Positions 1-7,723 of a DNA stretch of 20,228 nucleotides are shown here, in pieces; position 1 is the stretch's first letter, and each line of letters begins with the position of its first letter. The stretch lies in the IMG/VR virus record IMGVR_UViG_3300010293_000049, positions 1-20,228 of that record. One strand, given 5' to 3'. The position numbers and the translations under genes were made by a program. Below the pieces are notes generated by a model that saw only the letters and a program-made list of their open reading frames with translations, had not been told where the DNA came from and searched no databases. Origin of the DNA: a virus.

Positions 1-2
1 CA

Positions 3-164
3 GTTATTCAAATGGTATTAGATAGCAATTGGACAGATATGACAAAATATACTGAACAAAGAGCGGCTAGTAAGATATCACAAAAGATAATGGAAAAGAA
101 AAAACAAATCATATCAAGATTAAATTCTGGGTATGATGCAGATTATACATCGAAAAAGAAATAA
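3..164 (+). CDS. C-terminal end of an unidentified gene upstream of the prohead protease
   Basis: An open frame enters from the left edge and stops at TAA 162-164, giving the last 53 residues of a protein. The tail is lysine-rich (it ends YTSKKK) and has no domain I recognise. It ends 11 bases before the protease ATG, so it probably shares a transcript with it. In T4 the genes just before gp21 are the portal (gp20) and the small prohead core proteins gp67 and gp68, so one of these is the contextual guess. The visible sequence does not decide between them. Confidence 0.7.
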   Translation, partial: VIQMVLDSNWTDMTKYTEQRAASKISQKIMEKKKQIISRLNSGYDADYTSKKK

Positions 165-175
165 GGAGAGAAGTC

Positions 176-838
176 ATGAAACTTCTAAGAGAATTTGTTT
201 CATTCGATGCTATTGAAATGATTTCGGAGAGTGATCAAAATACAGGAAAGAAAAATTATTTCTTAAAGGGTCCATTTTTGGAAGCCAATGTTAAGAATCG
301 TAATGGAAGACGGTATATGCAGGAGACCCTTAATCGTGAAGTAAAAGATTTTTATGAAACAAAGATCAAAACTAAACGTGCTATGGGGGAATTAGATCAT
401 CCACCTGAACCTACAATTAACCTGGAGAGAATATCTCATATCATTACTGAATTGTATATGGATGGGAATGTCGGATATGGTGTTGCCAAATTGTTAAATA
501 CACCTATGGGTGAAATAGCAAAGGCACTTGTTGACGATGGTATTCAGTTAGGTATGTCCACACGTGGTGTCGGAACACTAGATGATGATTTAGTAAAAGA
601 TGACTACAAATTAATTACAGTAGATATCGTTGCTGATCCATCTGCTCCTACGGCATTTGTTGAGGGTGTACTAGAGAACAAAAATTATATCATATCTTCT
701 ACAGGTGAAATAGTCGAAGCGGCTGTTGCACAATTAAAGAAGAATATGGATGTCGCTGTTAAGCAAAATAAATTTGACAAGAATGCGTTCTCGTCAGCAA
801 CACTTGACTATTTAAATACTTTCTTAAAGTCAATATAG
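176..838 (+). CDS. 21: Prohead core protease, T4 gp21-like
   Basis: This 220-residue protein is the maturation protease of the T4 gp21 serine-protease family. It sits in the prohead core and cleaves scaffold and capsid proteins before DNA packaging, typically after (L/I)-x-E. The GELDHP motif near residues 71-76 supplies the expected catalytic His75. The GMSTRGVG motif near residues 126-133 supplies the expected nucleophile Ser128. The VDIVADPSAP segment (149-158) is the usual conserved strand after them. The start ATG follows GGAG at 165-168 with good spacing. Length matches T4 gp21 (about 212). It lies directly before scaffold and major capsid genes, the same 21-22-23 order as T4. The family call is firm; the catalytic residues are inferred from family motifs. 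Confidence 0.93.
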   Translation: MKLLREFVSFDAIEMISESDQNTGKKNYFLKGPFLEANVKNRNGRRYMQETLNREVKDFYETKIKTKRAMGELDHPPEPTINLERISHIITELYMDGNVGYGVAKLLNTPMGEIAKALVDDGIQLGMSTRGVGTLDDDLVKDDYKLITVDIVADPSAPTAFVEGVLENKNYIISSTGEIVEAAVAQLKKNMDVAVKQNKFDKNAFSSATLDYLNTFLKSI

Positions 839-874
839 TATATCTGTATATACCATAAAGACTTATAGAAATTA

Positions 875-882
875 TATAAATA
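875..882 (+). promoter_or_regulatory. T4-type late promoter motif TATAAATA
   Basis: Exact match to the T4 late-promoter -10 octamer recognised by gp55-containing RNA polymerase, in the non-coding gap after the protease gene. It lies about 200 bases before the scaffold ATG, so it would give a long leader. Confidence 0.5.
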
Positions 883-1037
883 TTAATAGATTTGTTGAAA
901 ATATGTAATGAATTAAAAAAATATGAGTTTTTATTTTTAAATATCTAAATAGTTTAAAAACAAGGACTTATGAGTTTCTAAAATTTTTCAAAAATAGACA
1001 TAAATTAAAAAAGTGTCTGAATTTGGGAAGAAAATAA

Positions 1038-1045
1038 TATAAATA
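1038..1045 (+). promoter_or_regulatory. T4-type late promoter motif TATAAATA
   Basis: Exact late-promoter octamer 33 bases before the scaffold gene ATG, with the AGGAGG ribosome site between. The spacing is what a late promoter driving scaffold and capsid genes should have. The context (AATATAAATACT) resembles the other intergenic copies. Confidence 0.65.
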
Positions 1046-1078
1046 CTTTATAAGAATATGATTTAGGAGGAATTTCTT

Positions 1079-1912
1079 ATGTCGAAGAACATTACCCAGA
1101 AAATCAGGGAACTTTTAACACCAGAAGATTTGAAAGTATTTGAGAGTGCTGTTGACAGCATGATCGAAGAAAAAACCAAAGCTAAACTTTCTGATTTGAT
1201 TCAACTTAAAGAAGAAGAGTTGAAAACAAAATATGAAAGTCTTGCTGAGAAATATGTTTCAAAAGAGGTGGATAAACGTTTGACTGATGAAAAAGCAAAA
1301 CTCGTAGAAAGCTATGATAAGAAACTTTCTCTTCTTGAACAGAAAGTTGTTACTAAACTCGACTCATATCTTGACCATGTAATCAGTGAACAAATCTCTG
1401 ATGAAATGCTTGAGAAGGTCGCTATCAATGAAACACTTCAGCCTGTGGTTGAAGGAATTCGTGCGGTATTTAGTGATAACCATCTTAAACTTAATTCCAA
1501 AGCACAGTCTACTATCAATAGTCTGACAAAAGGAATTGAAGAAATTAAGAGTGAACTTTCTGAATCAATAGAGAAGAATATTAAGCTTGAATCGAAGTTG
1601 GAACAGAGTGCTGTATATCTTTTGATTTCTGAAAAAACAAATGGACTTAAAAAATCTGACAAACAAAAAGTTGTTGGGATGTTCAAGTCTAAAGATTTCG
1701 AAGAAGTAGAAAAGAATATTGATAACTATCTTCAACTTATCAAAGAGAGCGATAGCATTAAAACCAAAAAACCTATGGCTAAAACTTCGGTTAAATCAAA
1801 GGTAGTTTCGGTAAATGAAGGTGTCGTTCCAGGAAATACAAAAAAGGCAATCGTTAAGGAAACTATTAAGGATCCTGTAACAATTGTAGACGTTTCAAAC
1901 AGATTATTGTAA
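1079..1912 (+). CDS. 22: Prohead core scaffolding protein, T4 gp22-like
   Basis: This 277-residue protein is highly charged and probably almost entirely helical. Lys/Glu-rich heptad-like stretches run through residues 20-110 and 140-225, as expected for a coiled-coil scaffold around which the prohead shell assembles and which is later degraded by the gp21 protease. Several L-x-E and I-x-E tripeptides (for example LKE and ISE) are possible cleavage sites. Length matches T4 gp22 (269). A strong AGGAGG precedes the ATG. It lies between protease and major capsid genes exactly as in T4. The call rests on size, composition and position, since scaffolds diverge quickly. Confidence 0.82.
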   Translation: MSKNITQKIRELLTPEDLKVFESAVDSMIEEKTKAKLSDLIQLKEEELKTKYESLAEKYVSKEVDKRLTDEKAKLVESYDKKLSLLEQKVVTKLDSYLDHVISEQISDEMLEKVAINETLQPVVEGIRAVFSDNHLKLNSKAQSTINSLTKGIEEIKSELSESIEKNIKLESKLEQSAVYLLISEKTNGLKKSDKQKVVGMFKSKDFEEVEKNIDNYLQLIKESDSIKTKKPMAKTSVKSKVVSVNEGVVPGNTKKAIVKETIKDPVTIVDVSNRLL

Positions 1913-1940
1913 TAACAAATAAATTATAGGAGGACATAAA

Positions 1941-3323
1941 ATGTCGAATTATAAAGAACAGTTAGTACGCAAATGGGAAAAAGCTAAAGGTCCCATGAGC
2001 ATTAAGAGCATTGAAGATCCTTACATGAAGGAAAACCTTGCTACTCTTCTTGAAAACCAGGAGAGAAAAGATTTTAACGGAAACCAGATTTTTCTCGGAG
2101 AATCAGATGGTGCAACAAATACAGGTGCATTAGATGGTGCATTTGGTAGTGATGCTGCAACTGCTGGTAATGGTGGACCTTCTGGATGGACAGGTGGAGA
2201 CTGGAGATACCGCCCGGTTGCTCTTGCTCTTATGAGAAGAACTTTCCCTGACCTTTTCGCTAACAAAGTTGTTGGTGTACAGGCTATGTCAACCCCAGTT
2301 GGTCTCTCATATGCTCTTCGTTTCACTTACAATAAAAGCGGAACAGGTGTTGAAGCGGCTTGGGATAATGTAGACAAGTATGCTGGATATACAGGTGAGC
2401 CTGGCGTAGGAACTGATGGTAAAGATACAAACTTTACTAAATTTACAGATGCAACATCTGCTGCTAATGTGTTTGGTACATCAGGTAGAGGTCTTTTGAC
2501 ATCTGCTGGTGAAGCTCTTCAGATTGCTGATAGCAGAACTGCATGTCTTACAGGATGCAATGAACCTGCATGGAATCAACTTGGTCTTCGTATCGATCAA
2601 CAGGCTATCGAAGCATTGACTCGTAAACTTGCAGCAAGCTTCTCTCTTGAAGCCGCTCAGGACATCAAGGCAATGCATGGTATTGACATCGAAAGAGAAA
2701 TGGTAAATGTACTTCAGTATGAAATTACTGCTGAGCTTGACCGTGAACTTCTTTCTTCTCTTAAGAGAGTTGCTACTGATTCAACCAAAGAAGGTCGTAT
2801 AATTCCTGCGGTTGATGTGTCTGCAAGTGATGATTATGGTCGTTGGAATGGTGAAAGATTCATGAGTGTTATCTCTGCTATCATCTATCAAGCTAATGAA
2901 ATTGCAATTAGCACAAGACGTGGACCTGGTAACTTTGTTATCGTGTCTCCTGATATTGCTACTGCTCTTCAGGCAGCAGGTCACCAGTTTGTTAACTATT
3001 CACAGAATGTTAATCCTGGTACAACTATGGCGGCTATCGGTAAACTCAATGGAACCATTGATGTATACCGTGATCAGTATGCTACAAGTTCATATGCTCT
3101 TGTTGGATACAAAGGTCCTGGAGTTTCTGATGCTGGTGTTATTTTCTCACCATATATCATGGGTCTTCAGAACAGAGCAATCTCTCCTGATGATTTTGCA
3201 CCAAGAGTGGGCGTTATGTCCCGTTATGCGATTACTGATTCGCTTCTTGGAGCTGGTCGTTACTACAGATTGATTCCTTTCATGAATGTAACAAAACTTA
3301 TTCCTGGTGCTAGAAGCTACTAA
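1941..3323 (+). CDS. 23: Major capsid protein, T4 gp23-like
   Basis: This 460-residue protein is the HK97-fold shell subunit. It shows gp23 family landmarks: YRPVALALMRRTFPDLFANK near residues 90-110, an NVLQYEITAELDREL segment near 255, GNFVIVSPDIATAL near 333, and the C-terminal stretch from VGYKGPGVSDAGVIFSPY to RYAITDSLLGAGRYY. T4 gp23 is 521 residues before processing. The N-terminal 54 residues end in F-L-G-E, which fits the (L/I)-x-E rule for gp21 cleavage, so the mature subunit probably begins at Ser55. AGGAGG precedes the ATG. The gene uses more CTT and GCT codons and looks less AT-rich than its neighbours, as expected for the most highly expressed protein. A strong terminator follows at once. 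Confidence 0.96.
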   Translation: MSNYKEQLVRKWEKAKGPMSIKSIEDPYMKENLATLLENQERKDFNGNQIFLGESDGATNTGALDGAFGSDAATAGNGGPSGWTGGDWRYRPVALALMRRTFPDLFANKVVGVQAMSTPVGLSYALRFTYNKSGTGVEAAWDNVDKYAGYTGEPGVGTDGKDTNFTKFTDATSAANVFGTSGRGLLTSAGEALQIADSRTACLTGCNEPAWNQLGLRIDQQAIEALTRKLAASFSLEAAQDIKAMHGIDIEREMVNVLQYEITAELDRELLSSLKRVATDSTKEGRIIPAVDVSASDDYGRWNGERFMSVISAIIYQANEIAISTRRGPGNFVIVSPDIATALQAAGHQFVNYSQNVNPGTTMAAIGKLNGTIDVYRDQYATSSYALVGYKGPGVSDAGVIFSPYIMGLQNRAISPDDFAPRVGVMSRYAITDSLLGAGRYYRLIPFMNVTKLIPGARSY

Positions 3324-3346
3324 TAGGATAAGTTCGGAATAGAACG

Positions 3347-3378
3347 AAAAGGACACTATTAAGTTAGTGTCCTTTTTT
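3347..3378 (+). terminator. Intrinsic terminator after the major capsid gene
   Basis: A perfect 12-base inverted repeat (AAAAGGACACTA / TAGTGTCCTTTT) with a six-base loop (TTAAGT, 3359-3364) is followed by a run of T. It lies 23 bases after the capsid stop codon and separates the head genes from the following operon. Confidence 0.9.
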
Positions 3379-3394
3379 ATTTTATGTGAATTTA

Positions 3395-3402
3395 TATAAA
3401 TA
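3395..3402 (+). promoter_or_regulatory. T4-type late promoter motif TATAAATA
   Basis: Exact octamer inside TTTATATAAATAATAT, located between the capsid terminator and the gene at 3443. A terminator followed by a new late promoter marks a transcription unit boundary. The same extended sequence recurs at 13288-13304. Confidence 0.65.
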
Positions 3403-3442
3403 ATATTGTAATCATTATGTAATTTAATATATTGAGGTAAAT

Positions 3443-3910
3443 ATGTATGTTAGAAATGTTGCGGGGTATAACTTCGCATTTAAATATCGTGAAGCCGTAA
3501 TATATATTCCGTGTGATGGAAAGATATATTCTATTCCCGATGATAGTGGAACTTATAGTGAATTGAAAGTTATTCAACCTATGCACATTAGAACTCAGGG
3601 TGTACAGTATATTAATAAAGATGGAAGTCATGCAAGTGAAAAGTTGATAGGTCATAAGAGACGTGGTAGACCTGAAAAAAAAGTTAATCCTGATAAACCG
3701 TTATTAGGTGTTAGAATAAAAAATCCTGAATTATTAAAACCGAAACAAAAAAATGTTGAGACTAAAGAAGTTGAAACGCCAACAGTTGATGATAATAATG
3801 ATAATTCTGTTATGGATATCGACTTAACAAATGATGTTTCTGTTGAAAATACTGTTGATTCTACAGAAAAAATCAAAAGTAAATATAAAAATAAAAAAAG
3901 TTCTCAATAA
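3443..3910 (+). CDS. Unknown 155-residue protein with AT-hook-like motif and charged tail
   Basis: I do not recognise this family. Residues 1-55 look like a compact beta-rich domain (alternating hydrophobic strands around YIPCDGKIYSIPDD). Residues 70-80 form a basic patch, HKRRGRPEKK, containing the R-G-R-P core of an AT-hook, a minor-groove DNA-binding motif. The last 65 residues are low-complexity, rich in Asp, Asn, Lys and Ser, and probably disordered. It begins a new late transcription unit after the capsid terminator and lies 10 bases before the neck gene, so a virion or head-completion role is plausible. GAGG at 3434-3437 sets the start. DNA binding is inferred from the short motif only. 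Confidence 0.8.
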   Translation: MYVRNVAGYNFAFKYREAVIYIPCDGKIYSIPDDSGTYSELKVIQPMHIRTQGVQYINKDGSHASEKLIGHKRRGRPEKKVNPDKPLLGVRIKNPELLKPKQKNVETKEVETPTVDDNNDNSVMDIDLTNDVSVENTVDSTEKIKSKYKNKKSSQ

Positions 3911-3920
3911 GGAGAAATGA

Positions 3921-4685
3921 ATGAGTATAACTCATCCGGTATCATTAGATGACATGAAACAATATGTCCTCACACGTTTAGGTCACCCTGTAATAAATGT
4001 GGAAGTTGCAGATATTCAATTAGAAATAGCAATATATGATACTATTCAAGATTTCAACAGATATAATTATGGTGATGGTGTAGATTTAGTTAATACTACA
4101 TTGATGGTGTCTGCAGGGGTGAGTGAATATTATGTGGGTGATAGTGGAATTGAGGCTGCATACGATATAGGTTTATCTACAATGGGTGATATAAATGCTT
4201 TATTCTCCCCAACACATATGTTATTGTATAATGACTGGGTAAACAACGGTAATTATCCTGGCGGACCTGGTAATGCATTATATTCGTTTGGTGGTGGAGG
4301 AGGAATGCTCACTAGTTATGAAATAATGGGTGAGTATATGGCACAAGCGAATCAAATGCTTGGTGCACAATATACTGTTAAATATAATTACAACAATAGA
4401 AGTTTAATTATAACACCCACACCGAAACAATGTATGCTTGCTACATTAAAATTATATTGCCGAACTGATGCCGAGAGATTATATAATCATCCTCTCGTTA
4501 AGAAATTAGCAGTCGCAAGAGCAAAAATACAATGGGGATTGCAATTAGGAAAATACACAATTACAATGCCCGATGGATCAACTATGAATGGTTTTGAAAT
4601 CATGAATAGAGGATATGAGGATGAAGAGAAGGCTTTCGATCAAATTAGAGCTGAGAGCGAGAAGCCTGATTTTTTTGTCGGTTGA
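3921..4685 (+). CDS. 13: Neck (head-completion) protein, T4 gp13-like
   Basis: This 254-residue protein resembles the gp13-type neck proteins of T4-like phages, which seal the portal after packaging and join head to tail. The N-terminal part (residues 8-45, with LGHPVINVEVADIQLEIAI and then a helix ending DFNRYNYGDG) is the characteristic helical start. A glycine-rich loop lies near residue 120 (SFGGGGGM). The C-terminal half ends in a helical region (KLAVARAKIQWGLQLGKY) and an acidic segment. Start choice: GGAG at 3911-3914 lies six bases before ATG 3921; an ATG at 3917 is in another frame and soon stops. Position upstream of the gp15, 16, 17, 18 and 19 homologues agrees with T4 order. Confidence 0.7.
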   Translation: MSITHPVSLDDMKQYVLTRLGHPVINVEVADIQLEIAIYDTIQDFNRYNYGDGVDLVNTTLMVSAGVSEYYVGDSGIEAAYDIGLSTMGDINALFSPTHMLLYNDWVNNGNYPGGPGNALYSFGGGGGMLTSYEIMGEYMAQANQMLGAQYTVKYNYNNRSLIITPTPKQCMLATLKLYCRTDAERLYNHPLVKKLAVARAKIQWGLQLGKYTITMPDGSTMNGFEIMNRGYEDEEKAFDQIRAESEKPDFFVG

Positions 4686-4712
4686 AAGTGAATCAATAGA
4701 TTTCTGAATTTA

Positions 4713-4720
4713 TATAAATC
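4713..4720 (+). promoter_or_regulatory. Probable late promoter, TATAAATC
   Basis: One-mismatch version of the late octamer in the 55-base gap before the acidic gene at 4741. It shares the TTTATATAAAT context of the exact copies and has a suitable distance to the start codon. Confidence 0.45.
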
Positions 4721-4740
4721 AATAATATAGGAGAATAATT

Positions 4741-5154
4741 ATGTCTTTTAAACAATATGTAAAAGAACAAGAAGAACTTTTGATGTTAAGTCAAGAAACT
4801 TCTAAAAGAGAACAAATTGCTGATTTAATTCGCACAATGGAAGATATCAACAATGAAAAATTGCGTGATTTTGCTATCAGCGAACTTGGTATGTCTGAAG
4901 AAGAAGCAGAAGCTCTTGTCTACAAAATGCTTCGTGACTATCTATTAGCTAGTGATAAGGAAGAAACTATAGTTCCTGATGAAGATGATTTAGGTAGTAT
5001 TGACGCTATTGATATCGGCGGTGAAGATGATTTCGAAGATGATATGGGTGATATGGATATGGGTAACATTGATGCTGATGTTGATGCTGATGTTGAAGAT
5101 GATGTTGATGCTGATGTTGAAGATGATGTTGAAGATGATGTAGACGAGGAATAA
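4741..5154 (+). CDS. Unknown acidic protein with Asp-Val repeat tail
   Basis: Residues 1-75 of this 137-residue protein look like a helical domain (EQEELLMLSQ, then SEEEAEALVYKMLRDYLLAS). The rest is almost wholly acidic and ends in alternating D-A-D-V and E-D-D-V units encoded by a short tandem DNA repeat. I do not recognise a family. T4 has a comparably acidic prohead core protein (gp67), so a core or internal-protein role is possible, but the position after the neck gene differs. It may be cotranscribed with the next acidic gene, whose ATG lies three bases after this stop. The GGAG at 4731-4734 sets the start. Confidence 0.75.
   Translation: MSFKQYVKEQEELLMLSQETSKREQIADLIRTMEDINNEKLRDFAISELGMSEEEAEALVYKMLRDYLLASDKEETIVPDEDDLGSIDAIDIGGEDDFEDDMGDMDMGNIDADVDADVEDDVDADVEDDVEDDVDEE
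5068..5148 (+). repeat. Short tandem repeats encoding Asp-Ala-Asp-Val / Glu-Asp-Asp-Val
   Basis: Degenerate tandem units built on GATGCTGATGTT and GAAGATGATGTT fill the 3' end of the acidic gene. The 12-base units keep the reading frame, so copy number can change by slippage without breaking the protein. Confidence 0.75.
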
Positions 5155-5157
5155 TCA

Positions 5158-5835
5158 ATGAGACTATTAGATGAATTAGAATTGTTAACAGAGGAAAAGG
5201 ACAGTTATAAACTTTATCCTGTTGATTACGATGCTGAATCAGGGGTGTCCTTTGGTGTGGATTTAGTGGATGATGACGAAACTGTGGCAAAGATTACTAT
5301 TAAAACCATTGATGGTGTTCCTATTGATGCGTTAAATGGTAATTATGATTATGATGATGTGTATGCTGATGTCAGTATTGAAGGGGATAATGATGACCCT
5401 AAAAATGCGGATTTGATGTTGTGGGTTCTTAAAAAAATAAAGAATATGGGATATGATGAACAGTCTATACGAATTGATGGTGATGAGTATTATAAGAAAC
5501 CTGAAACATTATCACATGATGCAAATGATGAAGGTGAACATATACAATCAGATACCGAGTTTGATCCGTCATCATATTGGAAGAGTGATACCGAAAACGA
5601 TACTGATTCTGATGATGAATATTCTTCTGTTCCAGGCGACACAGACGAAGAATCTGACGACGATTCATCTACCGAAGATGAATCCGATGATGATTCCGAA
5701 GACACTGAATCTTCCAAATCTTCCGAAACCGATGTCCCGTCAGACGAAGATGAAAATGATGAGGATGACGAAGAGAAGAAAGCTAAAGAACAAGAAGAAG
5801 AAAGAAAAAAACTTTTGAAAAAAGTAACATTCTGA
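5158..5835 (+). CDS. Unknown acidic protein with Ser/Asp/Glu-rich tail
   Basis: This 225-residue protein is not a family I know. Residues 1-110 look folded, with mixed strands and a helix (NADLMLWVLKKIKNMGYDEQ). Residues 115-205 are a Ser-Asp-Glu-Thr low-complexity tract with repeated DDDS and EDES-like units. The protein ends in a basic helix (KKLLKKVTF). From about 5630 the codons shift toward GAC, TCC and ACC, unlike the AT-ending codons before, which suggests the tail grew or was acquired separately. It lies between the gp13-like and gp15-like genes, where T4 has gp14, but I see no gp14 similarity. GAGG at 5146-5149 lies before the ATG, inside the previous gene's end. Confidence 0.75.
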   Translation: MRLLDELELLTEEKDSYKLYPVDYDAESGVSFGVDLVDDDETVAKITIKTIDGVPIDALNGNYDYDDVYADVSIEGDNDDPKNADLMLWVLKKIKNMGYDEQSIRIDGDEYYKKPETLSHDANDEGEHIQSDTEFDPSSYWKSDTENDTDSDDEYSSVPGDTDEESDDDSSTEDESDDDSEDTESSKSSETDVPSDEDENDEDDEEKKAKEQEEERKKLLKKVTF

Positions 5836-5836
5836 T

Positions 5837-6700
5837 ATGATAAAGTATTACTACCCAAGAACTATAAGGGCTATAACAGTAGCCCTTCTTGATATGTTTA
5901 ACGATATTCGTGTTGTTAAATATGACAAGTTTAATAATCCTATATCCGAGAAGGAAGTACCAATAACATTTGGTCCTGTGGAAAAATATCATCTCGACAG
6001 AAAAGAGGATCATTATTTTGATTCTGATAATGTTGAGCATAACAAACGATATTACCTACAAATCCCTCGTATAGCAATGATTCCTAATGGTGTAGTATAT
6101 GATCCCGAAAGAGCAACGGGTGTTAATGAATGGCGATATTGGATGAAAGAATCGTTGGAACTTACAGAGAGTCAAATAGATAGTATAGTTTCTGATTATC
6201 AACCAACACCATATAATTTTAATTTTACCATTTATATTAAAAATGACTCTATGGATTATATGTCTCAAATTCTAGAAAACATATTACCATATTTCAACCC
6301 CACCTTAATGTTAAGAGTTAAAGAATTTTCGTTTCTTAATATCGAAAGAGATTTACCTGTTGTATTAGATGGTGTCGGCTATGATTTTATTGAAGATGAA
6401 TCAGTGGCAGATACACGATTTGTTAATGCAACATTGAATCTTACCGTTAAAGGATATATGTATAGACCATTCCTAATGTCTAAAGTCATTAAAGTGATTA
6501 ATTCTAAATACATAAACCAATTAACAGGTTCGATGAGGGAAGGATTTAGTACTTCAGGATTCGAAACATCTGCGGGTGTTCCCATAGTAACAAGTGCTAT
6601 ACCTTCACCTAATGATTATTTTACTAGTGGTTATTATAATAATGATGATAAGGAATATAATTGGTACAAAAGTGTGATACCAATAAATATTTATATTTGA
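5837..6700 (+). CDS. 15: Tail sheath stabiliser / tail completion protein, T4 gp15-like
   Basis: This 287-residue protein matches the T4 gp15 pattern in two places. The N-terminus (YYYPRTIRAITVALLDMFNDI, then KEVPITFGPVEKYHL) parallels the gp15 start, including the VPIT-y-a-s-K-E-h segment. The middle (YQPTPYNFNFTIYI, then MSQILENILPYFNP) parallels the gp15 segment with Y-N-P-S-P and EQILPYF-P. gp15 forms a hexameric ring at the top of the tail that locks tube and sheath and docks to the neck. Length is close to T4 (272). The ATG lies one base after the upstream stop and has only a weak ribosome site, so translation is probably coupled. Gene order 15-16-17-18-19 then follows T4. Confidence 0.85.
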   Translation: MIKYYYPRTIRAITVALLDMFNDIRVVKYDKFNNPISEKEVPITFGPVEKYHLDRKEDHYFDSDNVEHNKRYYLQIPRIAMIPNGVVYDPERATGVNEWRYWMKESLELTESQIDSIVSDYQPTPYNFNFTIYIKNDSMDYMSQILENILPYFNPTLMLRVKEFSFLNIERDLPVVLDGVGYDFIEDESVADTRFVNATLNLTVKGYMYRPFLMSKVIKVINSKYINQLTGSMREGFSTSGFETSAGVPIVTSAIPSPNDYFTSGYYNNDDKEYNWYKSVIPINIYI

Positions 6701-6715
6701 TAAATTGAGGTTTAT

Positions 6716-7348
6716 ATGAGTGATGATGACGATATTGAATCAGTTGATGAAACTGAAACTGAATCTATTAATGATGTTCATCGTTCGTTTTTCTCTATGG
6801 GTAAAGAACTCGATGCCGAGTTTGTTGAAGAAGCAACCATAGAAGAAATAGATGAACATATTAAAACTGAATTTTCCAGTGTGATTAAAAATAAAGATTT
6901 AAAATCCCAATCTAATAATTTGATGGAATCTGTCCAACAAGAAGTTGCGGCTATTAATACTAAAAAAGAAGAAATAGAAAACGCACTAACTTCAGCAAGA
7001 ATAAAAGATTCTAACTTCCTAGAAAAAGAAATCAAAGGATTAATACTATCTAGCAAACGTGTCCTAGAAACGCTTGAGAAGGATATTAAGATAGGTGCAT
7101 CACCAAGGATGTATGAAGTGTATGCCGTGATGCTAAATGCCATTACAGGGCAGTATAAAGAGCTTAGAAGCCTTAACGAATCCATAGCTAAATTCGTTTT
7201 AGAAAATAAAAAACAAAATCTGGAAGAAGTTAAAGAAGATCATAAAATGGTCATGAACTCAAATGATGCTCTTAGCCTATACATGAAAGCTAAAGAAGAA
7301 AGTACAATGGGCGAAATTGATACCGATTTTCAAATTCTTGACGATTAA
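6716..7348 (+). CDS. 16: Small terminase subunit, T4 gp16-like (TerS)
   Basis: This 210-residue protein has an acidic N-terminus and a helical core. Residues about 100-160 (helix, then IKIGASPRMYEVYAVMLNAITGQY and another helix) match the signature centre of T4 gp16, where two helices flank the S-P-R-h-x-E-V-f-A motif. Small terminases form rings that select viral DNA and stimulate the large subunit ATPase. It is longer than T4 gp16 (164), mostly through about 45 extra N-terminal residues. GAGG at 6707-6710 sets the start. It lies 12 bases before the first terminase large-subunit fragment, the expected 16-17 arrangement. Confidence 0.85.
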   Translation: MSDDDDIESVDETETESINDVHRSFFSMGKELDAEFVEEATIEEIDEHIKTEFSSVIKNKDLKSQSNNLMESVQQEVAAINTKKEEIENALTSARIKDSNFLEKEIKGLILSSKRVLETLEKDIKIGASPRMYEVYAVMLNAITGQYKELRSLNESIAKFVLENKKQNLEEVKEDHKMVMNSNDALSLYMKAKEESTMGEIDTDFQILDD

Positions 7349-7360
7349 TAAGGTGGTATT

Positions 7361-7723
7361 ATGTTTCTAGGAAGACCTAACTTAAGAGGCGAAGGTGAAA
7401 CTTATGAGTTCACTAATGAACTATTAGCAGAATACTTTAAGTGTGCGGAAGATATTGTGTATTTCGCTCATGAATACTTCTATATAACCAATATAGACGA
7501 TGGTAAACATAAAATACAATTATTCGATTTTCAAAAAAAAGCACTTAAAGTATTCACTAGCCCACAGGTTGATGGTAAGAAAAATACGATTGTCCTCATG
7601 CCCAGACAAATGGGTAAGTGTTTTTTTAAAGATACTAAAGTTAAAATAAGAAATAAAAAAACAGGAGAAATTGTTGAAATTTCCGCAGAAAATGTGTATA
7701 AGAGGATAGAGACAAAGAAATAA
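7361..7723 (+). CDS. 17: Large terminase fragment 1: N-extein to Walker A GK plus split-intein N-half
   Basis: Residues 1-86 are the N-terminus of a gp17-type packaging ATPase and end in VLMPRQMGK, the first half of the Walker A loop (T4 has SRQLGKT). Residue 87 is Cys, the first residue of an intein, followed by 33 residues with a KDTKVKI block-A pattern and a TGEIVEIS segment, then TAA. The polypeptide therefore ends in a 34-residue intein N-half. Alone it cannot bind ATP properly. It must trans-splice to the fragment encoded from 7820, whose extein starts with Ser-Thr, restoring PRQMGKST. A good AAGGTGG precedes the ATG. The stop is not a simple error, since the next gene has its own start and the complementary C-intein. 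Confidence 0.92.
   Translation: MFLGRPNLRGEGETYEFTNELLAEYFKCAEDIVYFAHEYFYITNIDDGKHKIQLFDFQKKALKVFTSPQVDGKKNTIVLMPRQMGKCFFKDTKVKIRNKKTGEIVEISAENVYKRIETKK
7619..7720 (+). other. Split intein 1, N-half (34 residues)
   Basis: It begins at the TGT codon for Cys1 immediately after the Walker A Gly-Lys codons and ends at the stop. The net charge is about +5 (ten Lys/Arg against five Asp/Glu). The break lies very near the intein N-terminus, unlike the canonical DnaE-type split that leaves about 100 residues on the N side. It matches the atypical class known from AceL-TerL, itself a phage terminase intein. Confidence 0.88.

Larger units (their letters stand above)
839..1078 (+). other. 240-base AT-rich intergenic region with two late-promoter motifs
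   Basis: No open frame of useful size lies here on either strand. It holds two exact TATAAATA octamers (875-882 and 1038-1045) and the scaffold gene ribosome site (TAGGAGG just before 1079). I see no convincing terminator after the protease gene, only short A/T-rich inverted repeats such as AGACA/TGTCT around 997-1019. The region probably restarts transcription for the highly expressed scaffold and capsid genes. Confidence 0.6.

Noticed and set aside
2866-3273. Plus-strand Leu-rich frame inside the capsid gene
   Set aside because: It is an off-frame reading of the capsid gene with low-complexity leucine content; the capsid frame is certain.
5490-5858. Minus-strand Ser-rich open frame of 122 codons
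   Set aside because: It is the antisense shadow of the acidic gene's Asp/Glu/Ser-coding repeat and has no sensible ribosome site or domain.
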